Of a stretch of 16,435 bases of DNA, positions 1-6,584 are shown piece by piece. The translations under genes and the position numbers were made by a program. Source of the DNA: Pontimonas sp. Its GTDB lineage: Bacteria; Actinomycetota; Actinomycetes; Actinomycetales; Microbacteriaceae. Under the pieces are notes generated by a model. It was not told where the DNA came from. It was given only the letters and a program-made list of their open reading frames with translations, and did not search any database. The stretch is from assembly GCA_023263045.1 (NCBI GenBank), contig JALQXU010000010.1, forward strand, positions 393 through 16,827, written 5' to 3'. The stretch's first letter is position 1; each line of letters starts with the position of its first letter.

Positions 1-479
1 TGGGAGCTGTACTGGATTCGAGGGGTTTTCACCCGGGTCTCACCGGTTACCAAAATCTCCGGGTGTTGGCCTCAATGGGAGGACTCCCGGGGTCCAGAGT
101 GGATGAGGTGCTCGCCAACGTGGAGCTCACGGAGGCCAGAAACAAGAGAGTCAAGGGCTACTCACTCGGGATGAAGCAACGACTATCCCTGGCTGCAGCG
201 CTCCTCGGCGATCCCGACGTGTTGATCTTGGATGAGCCAGCTAATGGCCTCGACCCTGCCGGTATCGCGTGGCTGAGAGGGTTTATTGCAGACCAAGCGA
301 AGGCCGGAAAAACAGTCCTCGTGTCCTCCCACCAGTTGGCGGAGCTTCAAAACGTGGTCGACGATGTGATCATCATCAACCGCGGGAAACTCGTGGCGTC
401 GGGAACTCTCGAGGAGATTACCGGTGGCCAGACTCTAGAAGAGGCTTTCTTGCGACTCACCAGTGGGGTGAGCTCATGA
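1..479 (+). CDS. ABC-2 type exporter ATP-binding protein, 5' end missing
   Basis: The reading frame is open from base 3, so the gene starts upstream of the window; 158 residues are visible and Walker A is lost. The visible part starts in the Q-loop region (FHPGLTGYQNL). The degenerate signature YSLGMKQR follows, then Walker B VLILDEP (Asp codon at 231), the D-loop NGLDP and the switch histidine in VLVSSHQ. The SLGMKQR signature is typical of the BcrA/NatA-like ATPases that drive ABC-2 exporters. It hydrolyses ATP at the inner face of the membrane to power the permease encoded next. Its stop overlaps the start of that gene by four bases (ATGA), which implies translational coupling. The substrate is unknown; drugs, antimicrobial peptides, lipids or ions are all possible for this class. 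Confidence 0.93.
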   Translation, partial: GAVLDSRGFHPGLTGYQNLRVLASMGGLPGSRVDEVLANVELTEARNKRVKGYSLGMKQRLSLAAALLGDPDVLILDEPANGLDPAGIAWLRGFIADQAKAGKTVLVSSHQLAELQNVVDDVIIINRGKLVASGTLEEITGGQTLEEAFLRLTSGVSS

Positions 480-1255
480 GACTCCTCGCGGCCGAGCTTC
501 GGAAACTGACCTATCAGCGGGCCATGTGGGGTTTGCTGGTTGCGGCTGTTGCCTTTGCAGCGCTGGGAACGGCCTCAACCCCGGTCATCTTTGATCAAAC
601 CAGCGATGGTCTCGGTTTTGGAACGCTCGAAAATCAGGCCGTTGTTGATTCGGTCTATGCCAACGCCATTTCGGGATATATCTTCGCGATCTTGGTGGGG
701 GTGTTGATTGTTGCGGGAGAGTTCCGCCACGGAACAGCAGTGGCGACATACGTGGCAGCACCCCGTCGAGGGCAAGTGTTCCTGGCGAAACTCGTGGCCT
801 CGGTGATTGCGGGTGTGGTGCTGATGATCATCTCCACCCTGGGCGGAATCCTCGCGGGAGTCATCGCGCTGGAGTTCTATCCGGAAGCCGCCGACCCGAG
901 TGTTGATATCTTTGTGAACACCTCGATTGCAGCTGTTGTTTCTGGGGCGGTATTGGGAGTTCTGGGCGCATCGATTGCGGCTCTGCTTCGCTCCCAGATC
1001 ATCTCGCTCATTGGTGTTCTGATTTGGCTCTTCGCCATTGAGCCGATTCTGCTCTTACTCTTCCCCGATCAAGGGAAGTTCTTCCTCCAGGGCCTGATTA
1101 CGGCGATTATGGCTCTCGACGTCGAATCTGATCAGTTCAACTTTGACACCGCGAATTTCACCGACCCGGTCTCGGCAACCCTGTTACTGCTCGGCTACGC
1201 GCTGGTCTTCGCGATCGCCTCCCTGGTGGTCAGTATTCGGCGCGACGTCGAATAG
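476..1255 (+). CDS. ABC-2 type exporter permease
   Basis: This is a 259-residue membrane protein that starts at the ATG overlapping the stop of the ATPase gene. The frame is open further upstream, but that stretch lies inside the ATPase gene and is not membrane-like. It begins with a cytoplasmic basic stretch (LRKLTYQRAMW), followed by a first hydrophobic helix and an extracytoplasmic loop. The motif GEFRHGTA and the following PRRGQVFLAK are typical of ABC-2 permeases. About six hydrophobic segments are visible, the last ending just before the basic tail SIRRDVE. It forms the membrane channel with the upstream ATPase. The stop codon abuts the stop of the convergent hydrolase gene, and I see no terminator between them. 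The substrate is not predictable from sequence. Confidence 0.9.
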   Translation: MRLLAAELRKLTYQRAMWGLLVAAVAFAALGTASTPVIFDQTSDGLGFGTLENQAVVDSVYANAISGYIFAILVGVLIVAGEFRHGTAVATYVAAPRRGQVFLAKLVASVIAGVVLMIISTLGGILAGVIALEFYPEAADPSVDIFVNTSIAAVVSGAVLGVLGASIAALLRSQIISLIGVLIWLFAIEPILLLLFPDQGKFFLQGLITAIMALDVESDQFNFDTANFTDPVSATLLLLGYALVFAIASLVVSIRRDVE

Positions 1256-2479
1256 CTAGGGAGTTCCCAGCACACTGCGCAGGGTGAGAACTCGGCGCAG
1301 AGACTGCTCGACCTGCTCCAGCGAGACTTGTCCGTCGAGGACCGCTTGCTCCATCGCATCGAGCATCTGGGTGTAGGTGTCGTAGGTGGGGTCCGCCGCA
1401 GGATCGACAGCCAACATGATCAGGTCATGACCCGAGACAAGGGCCGCCACGGCGAGAGCCGCTGGTTCGCGGTATTGCTCCTCGCCAGAGTTTCGAAGCA
1501 TCCGCAGGTCGTCGGTAATGACCACGCCCTCAAACCCCAAGTCCTCGCGGAGAATGCGCACCCAATCATCCGACAGCGATGCCGGATCCTTACTCACCGA
1601 GGGCACCCGGATATGCCCGGTCATCACCAGTTCGGCTCCCGCAGCAATGCCAGCCTCAAAGGGAAGCGCGTGTGTGGCCCGCCATTCTTCGAAGGAAATA
1701 TCGGAGCTTGGGACAACCCGGTGGGAATCGGCAAACACGAGACCGTGGCCTGGGAAGTGCTTGAGGGTTTGGGCGACTTCGGGCACTTCGGCGCTCGCAG
1801 CCACCGCGACGTGCTCGGAAGCCACAACGGGGTCAGTCGAGAACGAGCGAGAGTGGATATAGGCGCCAGAACCCAGACTCACATCGGCAACGACTCCAAA
1901 ATTAACGTTGGCGCCGGCGCGATCGACGAGTTGCTGACGGGCGAGGAACGCTTCCGCGGTTGTTTCTATATCGCCTGCCCCTAAGACCCGTGCTCCCGGG
2001 AATTCGTCCCCCGGAATCCTGGCCACCGGATTCCCCTCCTGATCCACGGCAATCACGAGAGGAAAGTCGGAGTTGGCGTGCAGAGCGGTAATGAAGTCAC
2101 GGATGGTGTAGACATCACCTTGGAGATTGCCCGCCAACAACAGAAAGCCTGCGGCGGGCACCCGCTCGAGAAACTCCTGCTGAACGGCAGCGTCCATCCC
2201 TGAGATTGTCACCACCATGAGTCCTGCAAGCTTCGACCGAAGGTCCATCGACCCGATTGCATCGTCGATGCGCTGCTGTGTGGGATCTATCGGCTCAGGC
2301 TCGGGTTCCGGTTCGGGTTCCGCTGGTAGCTCGAGGGGGATGTCGGGCTCGAGTTGTATGACGACGGGCTCGGTGTCCTCGATCGGAGCGGGAATCGGCA
2401 GAGCGCAGGCACCGAGAGCCAGAACAGTCCCCATGCCGAGCGCGCTGATGAATCGAAGTGCACCCGCTCGAAACCTCAC
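1256..2479 (-). CDS. Lipoprotein glycoside hydrolase family 3, NagZ-like beta-N-acetylhexosaminidase
   Basis: The 407-residue product starts at a GTG. A basic N-terminus, a hydrophobic stretch and a lipobox (LALGAC, Cys25) indicate a lipoprotein on the outer face of the membrane. A proline/glutamate linker (EP repeats, residues 54-63) separates the anchor from the catalytic barrel. Catalytic signatures are present: KHFPGHG (240-246), the DSH Asp-His pair (251-253) used by GH3 N-acetylglucosaminidases as general acid/base, and ITDDLRM with the nucleophile at about Asp323. Only the single-domain NagZ-type barrel is present, without the C-terminal domain of larger GH3 glucosidases. It probably removes N-acetylglucosamine from muropeptides or other beta-linked amino sugars at the cell surface. 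No clear Shine-Dalgarno sequence precedes the GTG; a 7-bp inverted repeat lies there instead. Confidence 0.9.
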   Translation of the reverse strand: MRFRAGALRFISALGMGTVLALGACALPIPAPIEDTEPVVIQLEPDIPLELPAEPEPEPEPEPIDPTQQRIDDAIGSMDLRSKLAGLMVVTISGMDAAVQQEFLERVPAAGFLLLAGNLQGDVYTIRDFITALHANSDFPLVIAVDQEGNPVARIPGDEFPGARVLGAGDIETTAEAFLARQQLVDRAGANVNFGVVADVSLGSGAYIHSRSFSTDPVVASEHVAVAASAEVPEVAQTLKHFPGHGLVFADSHRVVPSSDISFEEWRATHALPFEAGIAAGAELVMTGHIRVPSVSKDPASLSDDWVRILREDLGFEGVVITDDLRMLRNSGEEQYREPAALAVAALVSGHDLIMLAVDPAADPTYDTYTQMLDAMEQAVLDGQVSLEQVEQSLRRVLTLRSVLGTP

Positions 2480-2483
2480 CGCA

Positions 2484-2501
2484 CAAGGCTACAGAGCCTT
2501 G
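2484..2501. repeat. Inverted repeat upstream of the GH3 gene
   Basis: The arms CAAGGCT and AGCCTTG are perfect 7-bp complements separated by ACAG. The repeat lies four bases upstream of the GTG of the minus-strand lipoprotein gene, in the divergent gap with mmsA. It could be an operator, or a hairpin in the leader of the GH3 mRNA covering the place where a ribosome binding site would be. No function is proven. Confidence 0.4.
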
Positions 2502-2576
2502 ACCATGGTGTCTTGACCCCGGGCGCCAGAGCATCAAAATGGATACTCTTCTAGGGAGAATGGCCCAGGCGTTCAC

Positions 2577-2585
2577 GAGAGGAAG
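2577..2585 (+). promoter_or_regulatory. Ribosome binding site deciding the mmsA start
   Basis: GAGAGGAAG lies at a normal distance from the GTG at 2590. Two in-frame ATGs upstream (2539 and 2560) have no usable Shine-Dalgarno sequence at proper spacing and would add 17 or 10 residues not expected for the family. A weak -10-like GATACT at 2542-2547 would start transcription inside that extension. Confidence 0.6.
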
Positions 2586-2589
2586 ACCA

Positions 2590-4083
2590 GTGGCACAGAC
2601 CATCATTAATCACTTTGTCGGCGGAGCAGAGTTTGTCGGCGATTCGGATCGACTCGGTGACGTTTTTGATCCAGCCCTCGGAGTTGCCACGAAGTCTGTT
2701 CGCTTAGCTACTGCGGGTGACCTTGACGCCGCCGTCCAGGTTGCTAAGGCCGCCTTTGCTGATTGGTCGGGGACCTCGATGACGAAGCGAGTCCAGATTG
2801 TTTTCAAGTTCCGAGAACTCTTAGAGGCCAAGAAGGGCGAGCTCGCCGCCATCATCACCGAAGAGCACGGGAAGGTGCTCTCCGATGCGATGGGTGAGAT
2901 TACCCGCGGTCAAGAAGTCGTCGAGTTCGCGTGTGGACTCCCCCACTTATTGAAGGGTGAGTTCTCCCTCAACGCCTCGACGGACGTCGATGTCTACTCA
3001 CTGAAGCAACCTCTCGGTGTAGTGGGAATTATTAGCCCCTTCAATTTTCCCGCGATGGTTCCCATGTGGTTCTTCCCGGTAGCCATTGCCGCGGGTAACA
3101 CCGTGGTGCTCAAGCCCAGCGAGAAAGACCCGTCGGCATCCATGTGGATTGCAAATCTCTGGAAAGAGGCGGGTCTCCCCGATGGAGTCTTCAACGTCAT
3201 CCACGGAGACAAAGACTCGGTGGATGCATTGCTCGAGCACCCGGATGTGGAATCAATTTCGTTTGTCGGATCCACCCCCATTGCTCAGTACGTCTATGAG
3301 ACCGGTGCCCGCAACGGCAAGCGCGTCCAAGCTCTCGGTGGAGCAAAGAACCACATGCTCGTGTTGCCCGATGCTGATTTGGACTTGGTCGCAGATTCTG
3401 CGGTGAACGCTGGCTTTGGTTCTGCCGGTGAGCGTTGCATGGCGATTTCTGTGGTGGTGGCTGTCGACCCGATTGGCGACGAGTTGGTCGCCGCGGTCAA
3501 AGAGAAGATGGCTGCCATCAAGGTCGGTGATGGGCGTCGCTCCTGTGACATGGGACCGCTGGTGACCGAGGTTCACCGCAACAAGGTTGCCTCGTATATC
3601 GAGATTGCCGAGAAGGACGGTGCCACCGTCGTGACCGATGGGCGCACCGTCCAAGCCGATGGTGAGGCCGCTGGTTTCTGGTTGGGACCCACGCTGATCG
3701 ATCACGTTCCCACCACCTCAAAGGTGTATCAGGAGGAAATCTTTGGACCGGTCCTCTCCGTAGTCCGGGTGAAGTCCTACGAAGAGGGTGTGGCTCTGAT
3801 CAACTCGGGCCCATTCGGTAATGGAACCGCCATTTTCACCAACGACGGAGGCGCCGCGCGGAAGTTCGTCACCGATATCCAGGTCGGAATGGTGGGTGTG
3901 AACGTGCCGATTCCCGTCCCCATGGCGTACTACTCCTTTGGTGGATGGAAGCACTCACTGTTTGGTGACTCACGGGCTCACGGTGAGGAAGGGTTCCGCT
4001 TCTTCACCCGTCAGAAGGTGGTGACCTCCCGCTGGCTTGACCCGAGCCACGGTGGCTTGAACCTCGGCTTCCCGCAGAACTAG
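2590..4083 (+). CDS. mmsA: CoA-acylating methylmalonate-semialdehyde dehydrogenase
   Basis: This is a 497-residue cytoplasmic aldehyde dehydrogenase (from the GTG at 2590; 514 residues from the upstream ATG). It shows the MmsA/IolA pattern: the NAD-binding and folding region GVVGIISPFNFPAMVPMWFF, then GGAKNHMLVLPDADL, the catalytic cysteine in AGERCMA (Cys283) and the late motif EEIFGPVL. The family oxidises methylmalonate or malonate semialdehyde with NAD and CoA, giving propionyl-CoA or acetyl-CoA plus CO2. It acts in the breakdown of valine, thymine and myo-inositol. No other gene of those pathways is in the window, so it appears to be a single-gene unit here. It is divergent from the GH3 gene. 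Length and motifs are complete. Confidence 0.93.
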   Translation: MAQTIINHFVGGAEFVGDSDRLGDVFDPALGVATKSVRLATAGDLDAAVQVAKAAFADWSGTSMTKRVQIVFKFRELLEAKKGELAAIITEEHGKVLSDAMGEITRGQEVVEFACGLPHLLKGEFSLNASTDVDVYSLKQPLGVVGIISPFNFPAMVPMWFFPVAIAAGNTVVLKPSEKDPSASMWIANLWKEAGLPDGVFNVIHGDKDSVDALLEHPDVESISFVGSTPIAQYVYETGARNGKRVQALGGAKNHMLVLPDADLDLVADSAVNAGFGSAGERCMAISVVVAVDPIGDELVAAVKEKMAAIKVGDGRRSCDMGPLVTEVHRNKVASYIEIAEKDGATVVTDGRTVQADGEAAGFWLGPTLIDHVPTTSKVYQEEIFGPVLSVVRVKSYEEGVALINSGPFGNGTAIFTNDGGAARKFVTDIQVGMVGVNVPIPVPMAYYSFGGWKHSLFGDSRAHGEEGFRFFTRQKVVTSRWLDPSHGGLNLGFPQN

Positions 4084-4122
4084 TCAGAGAGGTCCTCGAC
4101 ACCGCCCACTCTCCACCGATTT

Positions 4123-4139
4123 GTTCTACACTGTAGAAC
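4123..4139. promoter_or_regulatory. Palindromic operator at the Phd-like antitoxin start
   Basis: GTTCTACA and TGTAGAAC are perfect 8-bp complements around a single central C, two bases before the GTG at 4141. A -10-like TACACT (4127-4132) lies inside the palindrome, so a transcript would start at about the GTG and be leaderless. Antitoxins of the Phd/YefM family repress their own promoters at palindromes, so this is the likely autoregulatory operator. The role is inferred; the palindrome is directly visible. No good -35 is seen at normal spacing. Confidence 0.7.
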
Positions 4140-4140
4140 T

Positions 4141-4425
4141 GTGGATAACACTTCAGTTGGTATGCGTGACCTAGGTCAGAATGTCTCCCGCGTACTCGCA
4201 CGCGTCAAGGGGGGAGAATCTCTGGTGGTCACAGAACATGGGCGTCCTATTGCCCGTCTTGTCCCCTACACAACGGGGACCAGTCTCGACGAGATGATTG
4301 CATCCGGAGAGGTCACTCCCCCGAGTGGCGATCTCCAGGAGTTTCTTGCCCGCCACAAGCCGGTGGAATCCGAGATTTTGGGCTCGGAAGTCCTGCAGGA
4401 AATGCGAGACGAAGAGCGGTGGTAG
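4141..4425 (+). CDS. Type II antitoxin, Phd/YefM family
   Basis: The 94-residue protein starts at a GTG. The N-terminal half has the Phd/YefM fold signature: VGMRDLGQNVSRVLARVKGG, then VVTEHGRPIARLVP, which forms the DNA-binding dimer. The C-terminal tail (from about residue 50) is acidic and probably disordered, and would wrap the toxin. An alternative ATG at 4162 would remove seven residues, but it also lacks a ribosome binding site. The GTG sits where a leaderless transcript would begin. The gene overlaps the following PIN toxin by seven bases, the normal antitoxin-toxin order. It should neutralise that toxin and repress the operon through the palindrome at 4123-4139. Confidence 0.88.
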   Translation: MDNTSVGMRDLGQNVSRVLARVKGGESLVVTEHGRPIARLVPYTTGTSLDEMIASGEVTPPSGDLQEFLARHKPVESEILGSEVLQEMRDEERW

Positions 4426-4835
4426 AGCTCTATGGCGACTCGTCAGCGCTCATGAAGATGGTGACCCAGGAAAAGGAGACTCCTGCGCTCACGTCCTTTG
4501 TCACCGGAGAAAATCCGTGGGGGGAACCTGTCCGCTGGGGCACTAGCTTTCTCGGGAAAACAGAAGTGGCACGAGCTGCCGCACGCATCTCCCCTGAAGC
4601 GCAAGTGGTGGCCGGGCAGGTTATTGCGCATCTCTGGTTGACTCCGATTGATCGCCGAATCATCGATCTTGCAGGGCTGGTGGCCCCGAAGACGTTGCGC
4701 ACCCTCGATGCGCTCCATCTCGCGGCGGCACTCACACTCGGTTTTCCCTTAGTCGCTTACGACCAAAGACTGATTCAGGCGGCCCAAGAAGCTGGGCTCA
4801 CCGTTTACTCCCCGGGGATGACGACCTCGCAGTAG
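4419..4835 (+). CDS. vapC: PIN-domain toxin (VapC-like ribonuclease)
   Basis: This is a 138-residue single-domain protein starting at a GTG that overlaps the antitoxin stop. The acidic residues expected for a PIN active site are present: Asp7 (YGDSSAL), Glu49 (KTEVARA), Asp97 (TLDALHLAAA) and Asp115 (VAYDQRL). PIN toxins of the VapC type are magnesium-dependent RNases that cleave tRNA or rRNA and stop translation; the exact target cannot be read from sequence. The cognate antitoxin is of the Phd type rather than the VapB type. The last nine codons overlap, on the opposite strand, the end of a second PIN toxin gene. Confidence 0.9.
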   Translation: MVELYGDSSALMKMVTQEKETPALTSFVTGENPWGEPVRWGTSFLGKTEVARAAARISPEAQVVAGQVIAHLWLTPIDRRIIDLAGLVAPKTLRTLDALHLAAALTLGFPLVAYDQRLIQAAQEAGLTVYSPGMTTSQ

Positions 4836-5200
4836 CGGGTGGAGGCGCGAGCAAGCTTCCTGTCTTTGGTGGCCAGGGGAACCCCGAGCGCCATGGCCAA
4901 GGCCACATAAGCAGCGTCATTGAGCGACACCTCGTGCCGAAGCGCCCAGGTGAGTGGGCTGAAAACACTGAAGGGCACCCGATCCCACGGCACACGAAGA
5001 AGCGTCCCGAACTCGGAGTCCAGAGAACGCCTGGTAAGCACCTCGTGTCTGCGCAGAGCACTGCTCACTTCCGAATACAGCAGATCAGGAACATAGATGC
5101 CAGGTTGTCCCATCAGCTCCCGAGCATGGTCTCCCGCTGATGTGTGATTAATCAGCCCATCCACCACAACGCTGGCGTCGATGACTATCGAAGCTGGCAC
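4805..5200 (-). CDS. vapC: Second PIN-domain toxin (VapC-like ribonuclease)
   Basis: The 131-residue product starts at a GTG that shares one base with the stop of the antitoxin gene before it. PIN residues are Asp8 (VIDASVVV), Glu44 (YSEVSSAL), Asp95 (LNDAAYVALA) and Asp113 (ATKDRKLA). It is a predicted metal-dependent endoribonuclease. It is only distantly similar to the plus-strand PIN toxin, so the pair is not a recent duplication. Its 3' end overlaps that gene by 31 bp in the convergent direction. No terminator is visible between them, so the two toxin mRNAs would have complementary 3' ends. Confidence 0.9.
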   Translation of the reverse strand: MPASIVIDASVVVDGLINHTSAGDHARELMGQPGIYVPDLLYSEVSSALRRHEVLTRRSLDSEFGTLLRVPWDRVPFSVFSPLTWALRHEVSLNDAAYVALAMALGVPLATKDRKLARASTRYCEVVIPGE

Positions 5201-5463
5201 TAGCCGAGCAATCGCCGGGTGCGCTCTTCACGCCCTTCGTGGATAGCGGCCACAATCTCTTCCGTACTCATCGACGGCCCGGCGTGTGCCGCGAGGTTCG
5301 CTTCAATCTCCGCCATCACTTCGGCCATCGTGGGTTTACTGGCCGACTCCTTGAGCAGGCTCATGACGTACTCCTGTAGCGACTTTCCCTCGCCTTCGGC
5401 GCGACGAACGAGCGTCGCATGTACCTCGGCAGGGACGTTTCTGACCAGGAGATTAGGGCTCAT
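5200..5463 (-). CDS. Type II antitoxin, FitA/VapB-like ribbon-helix-helix
   Basis: I place the start at the ATG at 5463, giving 87 residues. This matches the family, whose ribbon-helix-helix begins within the first residues (NLLVRNVPAEVHATLVRRAE) and is followed by GKSLQEYVMSLL. The C-terminal part is acidic and helical (PSMSTEEIVAAIHEGREER) and should contact the toxin. The frame is open up to a GTG at 5523, which would add 20 residues (starting MMPSKNQALAQRK) of no recognisable kind. The gene ends in a one-base overlap with the PIN toxin gene. A 15-bp inverted repeat touches the ATG, and a promoter placed there would give a leaderless mRNA. Confidence 0.85.
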   Translation of the reverse strand: MSPNLLVRNVPAEVHATLVRRAEGEGKSLQEYVMSLLKESASKPTMAEVMAEIEANLAAHAGPSMSTEEIVAAIHEGREERTRRLLG

Positions 5464-5476
5464 ACCCTCAGGGTAT
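5462..5476. promoter_or_regulatory. Inverted-repeat operator at the FitA/VapB-like antitoxin start
   Basis: The arms ATACCC and GGGTAT are perfect 6-bp complements with a 3-base centre, and they overlap the minus-strand ATG at 5463. It is the expected position for binding by the ribbon-helix-helix antitoxin. The minus-strand -10 TACCCT (5475-5470) lies inside it. Confidence 0.6.
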
Positions 5477-5498
5477 TGAGCATGCTTTCGTTGTGCAA
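5470..5498 (-). promoter_or_regulatory. Candidate promoter of the minus-strand TA module
   Basis: On the minus strand, TTGCAC (5498-5493) and TACCCT (5475-5470) are separated by 17 bases. The expected transcription start falls at the A of the ATG at 5463. The -35 match is weak (three of six). Confidence 0.4.
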
Positions 5499-5526
5499 GC
5501 GCTTGGTTCTTAGAAGGCATCACCCG

Positions 5527-5540
5527 TTCAAGCTATTGAA
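5527..5540. repeat. Short inverted repeat upstream of the minus-strand antitoxin
   Basis: TTCAA and TTGAA flank GCTA. On the minus strand a -10-like TAGCTT (5535-5530) lies inside it, six bases before the alternative GTG at 5523. It may be a second operator or promoter, or chance. The rest of the gap to 5588 holds nothing else I recognise, and no convincing terminator for the transketolase operon. Confidence 0.3.
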
Positions 5541-5588
5541 GACCGTTGCGCCGCAGAAACGCGCAGAGAAATCTGTGGAAAAGGTTTG

Positions 5589-6584
5589 TTAGAGACCCTC
5601 GGCCACACCTTCGGTGAGCCCCACAGCTCCCCCACCGCTGGCACCATCACGCTCATCACTATTCACACCGAGCGCGCCGAGAACTGCGCGTCGAATATGT
5701 GATGAGCTCAGCCCATAAAACTCCTCCAGATAACCAGCAGATCCACCGTGAGTGAACGTGTCGCCAACACCCACCCGGGTCAACTGCGCGCTTGATCGAC
5801 GGTCAACAAGAACCCCTGAGACGATCCGACCTAAACCGCCCGAAACCCAGTGGTTCTCGACAGAAATAACGTGCCGGGCTGAGACAAGCTTCCCAATCAG
5901 GTCCTCATCGTCGAAAGGTTTAAGTGTCGACACGTTGAGCAATCCCACATCGGGGAATTCGTCTCGGATCTCGTCAACGACAGCGAGAGCCGACTGGGTG
6001 AGATGCCCGGACACAAGGACGATGACCTCTGATCCCTCCCGGAGGGTACGATGGCGACCGAGCTGCAAAGGCTCGTCAAAGAGCTGGGGAACTTCCCCTC
6101 GAAGACCTCGTATGTAAACCGGACCCTCGACGGGATAAACAGCGTCGAGGACGCTGTCCATATCGGTGGCATCGGCCGCTTCCACGACGGTCATGTTGGG
6201 TAGGCCTGTCATGAGTCCGATATCGTCCACGGCTTGATGGGTAACACCACCGGGAGTGGTGAGGCCGGGGAGAAAACCCACCAGTGTTGCCTTCCTCGCC
6301 GGATAGGCGAGCGTGAGAGCCACCTGTTCGTAGGGGCGCCTCGTGCAAAAAACAGCAAACGACGTATAGATGGGGTAGAGCCCTTCCTGGGCCATTCCCG
6401 ACAGGGCGGAAACCAACGCTTGCTCCGCCATCCCCGCTGACACATGGCGGTCGGGAAACGCATCCCTGAAGCCATCAGCCTCACAACTCGCGGTGAGGTC
6501 ATTCGTTACCACGGTGACGTTCTCGTGCGCTCGTCCGTGCTCGAGAAGAGCGGTGTAGAACGGCTTGCTTACGACGTCGCCCAT
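5589..6584 (-). CDS. Transketolase, C-terminal subunit
   Basis: This is a 331-residue protein corresponding to the pyrimidine-binding and C-terminal domains of transketolase. GMAEQ (51-55) carries the glutamate that activates thiamine diphosphate (Glu54). It is followed by YTSFAVF, GGVTHQAVDDIGLM and VYIRG, then a C-terminal domain with VSTLKPFD and SVENHWVSGGLG. It should pair with the N-terminal subunit encoded just before to make one active transketolase that moves two-carbon ketol units between sugars. It has its own strong ribosome binding site (AAGGAGGT, 6601-6594) inside the upstream gene and a 16-bp overlap with it. It is therefore a natural split gene rather than a frameshift. The C-terminal tail is Gly-rich and unlike the family. 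Confidence 0.9.
   Translation of the reverse strand: MGDVVSKPFYTALLEHGRAHENVTVVTNDLTASCEADGFRDAFPDRHVSAGMAEQALVSALSGMAQEGLYPIYTSFAVFCTRRPYEQVALTLAYPARKATLVGFLPGLTTPGGVTHQAVDDIGLMTGLPNMTVVEAADATDMDSVLDAVYPVEGPVYIRGLRGEVPQLFDEPLQLGRHRTLREGSEVIVLVSGHLTQSALAVVDEIRDEFPDVGLLNVSTLKPFDDEDLIGKLVSARHVISVENHWVSGGLGRIVSGVLVDRRSSAQLTRVGVGDTFTHGGSAGYLEEFYGLSSSHIRRAVLGALGVNSDERDGASGGGAVGLTEGVAEGL

Noticed and set aside
269..475. Upstream extension of the permease frame
   Set aside because: This part overlaps the ATPase gene, is not membrane-like, and the ATG at 476 gives the standard ATGA coupling.
1328..1984. Long plus-strand open frame of 218 codons
   Set aside because: It is antisense to the GH3 gene, whose catalytic motifs are intact. 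The predicted protein has no recognisable domain.
2539..2589. N-terminal extension of the dehydrogenase from ATG 2539
   Set aside because: No ribosome site precedes that ATG. The family N-terminus fits the GTG at 2590, which has a good ribosome site.
6569..6584. Frameshift splitting a single transketolase gene
   Set aside because: The second part has its own strong ribosome site and ATG, and two-subunit transketolases are a known arrangement.
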